From assembly GCA_021827465.1 (NCBI GenBank), contig JAKAVX010000188.1, forward strand, positions 1-5,859: a stretch of DNA of 5,859 nt, given 5' to 3'. Below are positions 4,558-5,859 of the stretch, in pieces. A model generated the notes under the pieces. That model saw only the letters and a list, made by a program, of their open reading frames with translations. It ran no database searches and had not been told where the DNA came from. The position numbers and the translations under genes were made by a program. Position 1 is the stretch's first letter; each line of letters starts with the position of its first letter. This DNA is from Deltaproteobacteria bacterium (lineage in GTDB: Bacteria > Desulfobacterota_B > Binatia > Binatales > Binataceae).

Positions 4558-5730
4558 ATGCGCATTGGGGCAACCATCTTCAATCAGAATTACCGCGACT
4601 GGGACCGCTACGAAGCCGAGGAAAAGGGTCAGCCCGTGGCCATGCGCGCCACGCGTTCTGACCGCGAGATCTTCAGGGAGGAAATCGGCATCGCCCGCAT
4701 CGCCGACGAGTGCGGCTTCGATTCGGTCTGGACCATCGAGCACCATTTCACGTCGTACACGATGGTGACGAATCCGCTGCAGTACCTGACTTATATCGCC
4801 GGCATCACCACCCACGTGGATCTCGGAACGATGGTCACGGTGCTGCCGTGGCACAATCCGGTGCGCGTCGCTGAAGACGTCAACATGCTCGATTCCTTTA
4901 TCGGGCCCGACCGAAACGTCATCTGCGGTGTCGGCCGTGGACTTGGGCGCCGCGAGTACGCGGGGCTGGGTATCGATCAAAACGAGGCCAGGGGACGCTT
5001 CGATGAGTCGCTGCAGGTGCTCAAGCAGTTGCTCGCCACCGGCCAGTGCGATTTCGACGGCGAGTTCTACAAGATCCACGGGCTGCACCTGCGTCCGCAA
5101 CCCGAGCGCGATCTGAGCGCCAACCTTTGGTGTGCAGGCGGTACCGCCCAGACGGTCGAGATAATCGCAAAGCATGACGTGAAACCGCTCACCATCCCGA
5201 CCACCAGCCTCGATGTCGCGCTGGCGAACATGCATCGCTACGCCGAACTGCGCCAGCAGGCTGGTTATGCTCCGAGCCACACCAAACTTGCCCTCTGGAC
5301 CTATGTGGCAGATACTCCCGCCGAGGCTCAGGCCGGGGCGGAGCGCTACATGGTTGAGTATGCGGATTCGGCGCTGCGCCATTACGAACTCCTCGGCACC
5401 CATCTGGGAGGCATCAAGGGCTACGAGGCCTACGGCGCGCAGCAGGACGCGCTTCGCAACGATGCTTCACCGTTCAGGCTCGGCTTTTTCAGGAGCCATC
5501 CGTGGGGCACGCCCGAGCAGACGATCGCGCGCGCGACCGAGCTTGCGCATGCCTTTGGCACCGATGAGATCATGTTCATCTTCAAGTACGGTGCGATGCC
5601 GATGGCGCAGGCGGAAAAGAGTATGCGGCTCTTCGCCAAAGAAGTGATGCCGGCGTTGAGGGAGCTTAGCCCCAAGCCGCTGACAGTCGATTCCATTTCG
5701 GCGGGCCATGAACACCAGCCTGGAAAGTAA
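4558..5730 (+). CDS. LLM-class flavin-dependent oxidoreductase (luciferase-like monooxygenase)
   Basis: This 390-residue cytoplasmic protein belongs to the bacterial luciferase-like TIM-barrel family. These enzymes use reduced FMN (or F420 in some branches) with O2 to oxygenate aldehydes, ketones, alkanes, sulfonates or terpenoids. The start IGATIFNQNY is the first barrel strand. AD-x-CGFDSVWTIEHHF (49-64) contains the E-H-H triad (61-63) seen in luciferase alpha subunits. GTMVTVLPWHNPVRVAEDVNMLDSF (90-114) and GVGRG (124-128) are strongly family-typical, followed by RFDESLQVLKQL (147-158), F-x-G-E-FY (166-171) and LWCAGGTAQTVEIIAKHD (190-207). PWGTPEQTIAR (315-325) is the usual late motif. 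It is slightly longer than luciferase (about 355) because of a polar C-terminal tail. AGGGGA (4547-4552) lies five bases before the ATG. It sits 25 bases behind the regulator, suggesting one operon. FMN versus F420 and the substrate cannot be decided here. Confidence 0.94.
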   Translation: MRIGATIFNQNYRDWDRYEAEEKGQPVAMRATRSDREIFREEIGIARIADECGFDSVWTIEHHFTSYTMVTNPLQYLTYIAGITTHVDLGTMVTVLPWHNPVRVAEDVNMLDSFIGPDRNVICGVGRGLGRREYAGLGIDQNEARGRFDESLQVLKQLLATGQCDFDGEFYKIHGLHLRPQPERDLSANLWCAGGTAQTVEIIAKHDVKPLTIPTTSLDVALANMHRYAELRQQAGYAPSHTKLALWTYVADTPAEAQAGAERYMVEYADSALRHYELLGTHLGGIKGYEAYGAQQDALRNDASPFRLGFFRSHPWGTPEQTIARATELAHAFGTDEIMFIFKYGAMPMAQAEKSMRLFAKEVMPALRELSPKPLTVDSISAGHEHQPGK

Positions 5731-5834
5731 CCTTGCGCGTATGATGGCCGGCAAGCCGATTTAACCCTGAAGCGAAAATAATTCTGGTCGATTCGACGAT
5801 TTGATCGAAGAAAAGGGGCCTCTGGCGCGTCTTT

Positions 5835-5859
5835 TGGAGTGCGTAGCCACGCAACTCCA
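5835..5859 (+). terminator. Hairpin at the window edge after the monooxygenase
   Basis: TGGAGTGCGT (5835-5844), loop AGCC, then ACGC, one bulged A, and ACTCCA (5854-5859) form a 10-bp stem. It starts about 105 bases after the monooxygenase stop at 5730. The sequence ends at the last base of the stem, so whether a T-tract follows is unknown. The 100 bases between the gene and the hairpin show no coding frame of note. It is a candidate terminator for the regulator-monooxygenase unit. Confidence 0.35.

Noticed and set aside
4513..5403. 296-residue minus-strand frame antisense to the monooxygenase
   Set aside because: No motif is visible in it, and the plus-strand frame is a textbook luciferase-like protein with a good ribosome binding site.
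5708..5764. 18-codon frame overlapping the monooxygenase 3' end
   Set aside because: It begins with ATG in another frame and ends at a TAA. It has no clear ribosome binding site and is too short to support, and the sequence after it is rich in stops.
1..5859. CRISPR arrays, tRNA or rRNA genes, insertion sequences, phage genes
   Set aside because: No regularly spaced repeats, no tRNA-like cloverleaf or T-loop signature, and no transposase, integrase or phage-like protein was found in any frame.

Overview
This is a GC-rich bacterial window in which third codon positions are mostly G or C in every gene. The content is chromosomal and metabolic: a malic enzyme, an enoyl-CoA hydratase, a TetR-type regulator, a luciferase-like flavin monooxygenase and a large ferritin-like di-iron protein. 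I see no plasmid, phage, transposase, tRNA, rRNA or CRISPR signal. The gene mix would suit a metabolically versatile soil, sediment or groundwater bacterium (proteobacterial or Binatota-like lineages come to mind). That placement is an impression from protein style and is not proven by the sequence.

Layout. Positions 2-1012 (+) hold the C-terminal 336 residues of a malic enzyme whose N-terminus lies outside the window. It converges on a minus-strand block. At 1066-1330 (-) is a decayed remnant of an HdeD/DUF308 membrane protein, missing its N-terminal part and carrying a +1 frameshift near 1162. At 1432-2550 (-) is a 372-residue protein of no recognised family with two ExxH motifs in a four-helix di-iron pattern. 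A gap of about 216 bases then contains two hairpins, one of them a perfect 14-bp inverted repeat with a third nested half-site. At 2767-3570 (-) is an enoyl-CoA hydratase/isomerase with both catalytic glutamates. A divergent intergenic region (3571-3863) is rich in dyads. On its right, reading outwards on the + strand, are the TetR-type regulator (3864-4532) and, 25 bases later, the luciferase-like monooxygenase (4558-5730). The last 129 bases hold no gene and end in a hairpin cut by the window edge.

How they may work together. The regulator has a near-ideal promoter (TTGACA, 17 bases, CATAAG) only 10 bases from its ATG. A TTTGTCA-N8-TGACAAA dyad covers the -35 box, which suggests autorepression. 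The monooxygenase follows closely and is probably co-transcribed. The hydratase is transcribed away from the same region, so one regulator could control both a flavin oxygenation step and a beta-oxidation-type step, as in many catabolic clusters. The substrate cannot be read from the sequence. The malic enzyme belongs to central metabolism and is probably an unrelated neighbour.

The most interesting items are the unassigned di-iron protein, the regulator's operator/promoter with a probably leaderless start, the nested inverted repeats at 2622-2663, and the frameshifted HdeD remnant. Nothing in the window proves a new multi-gene system.
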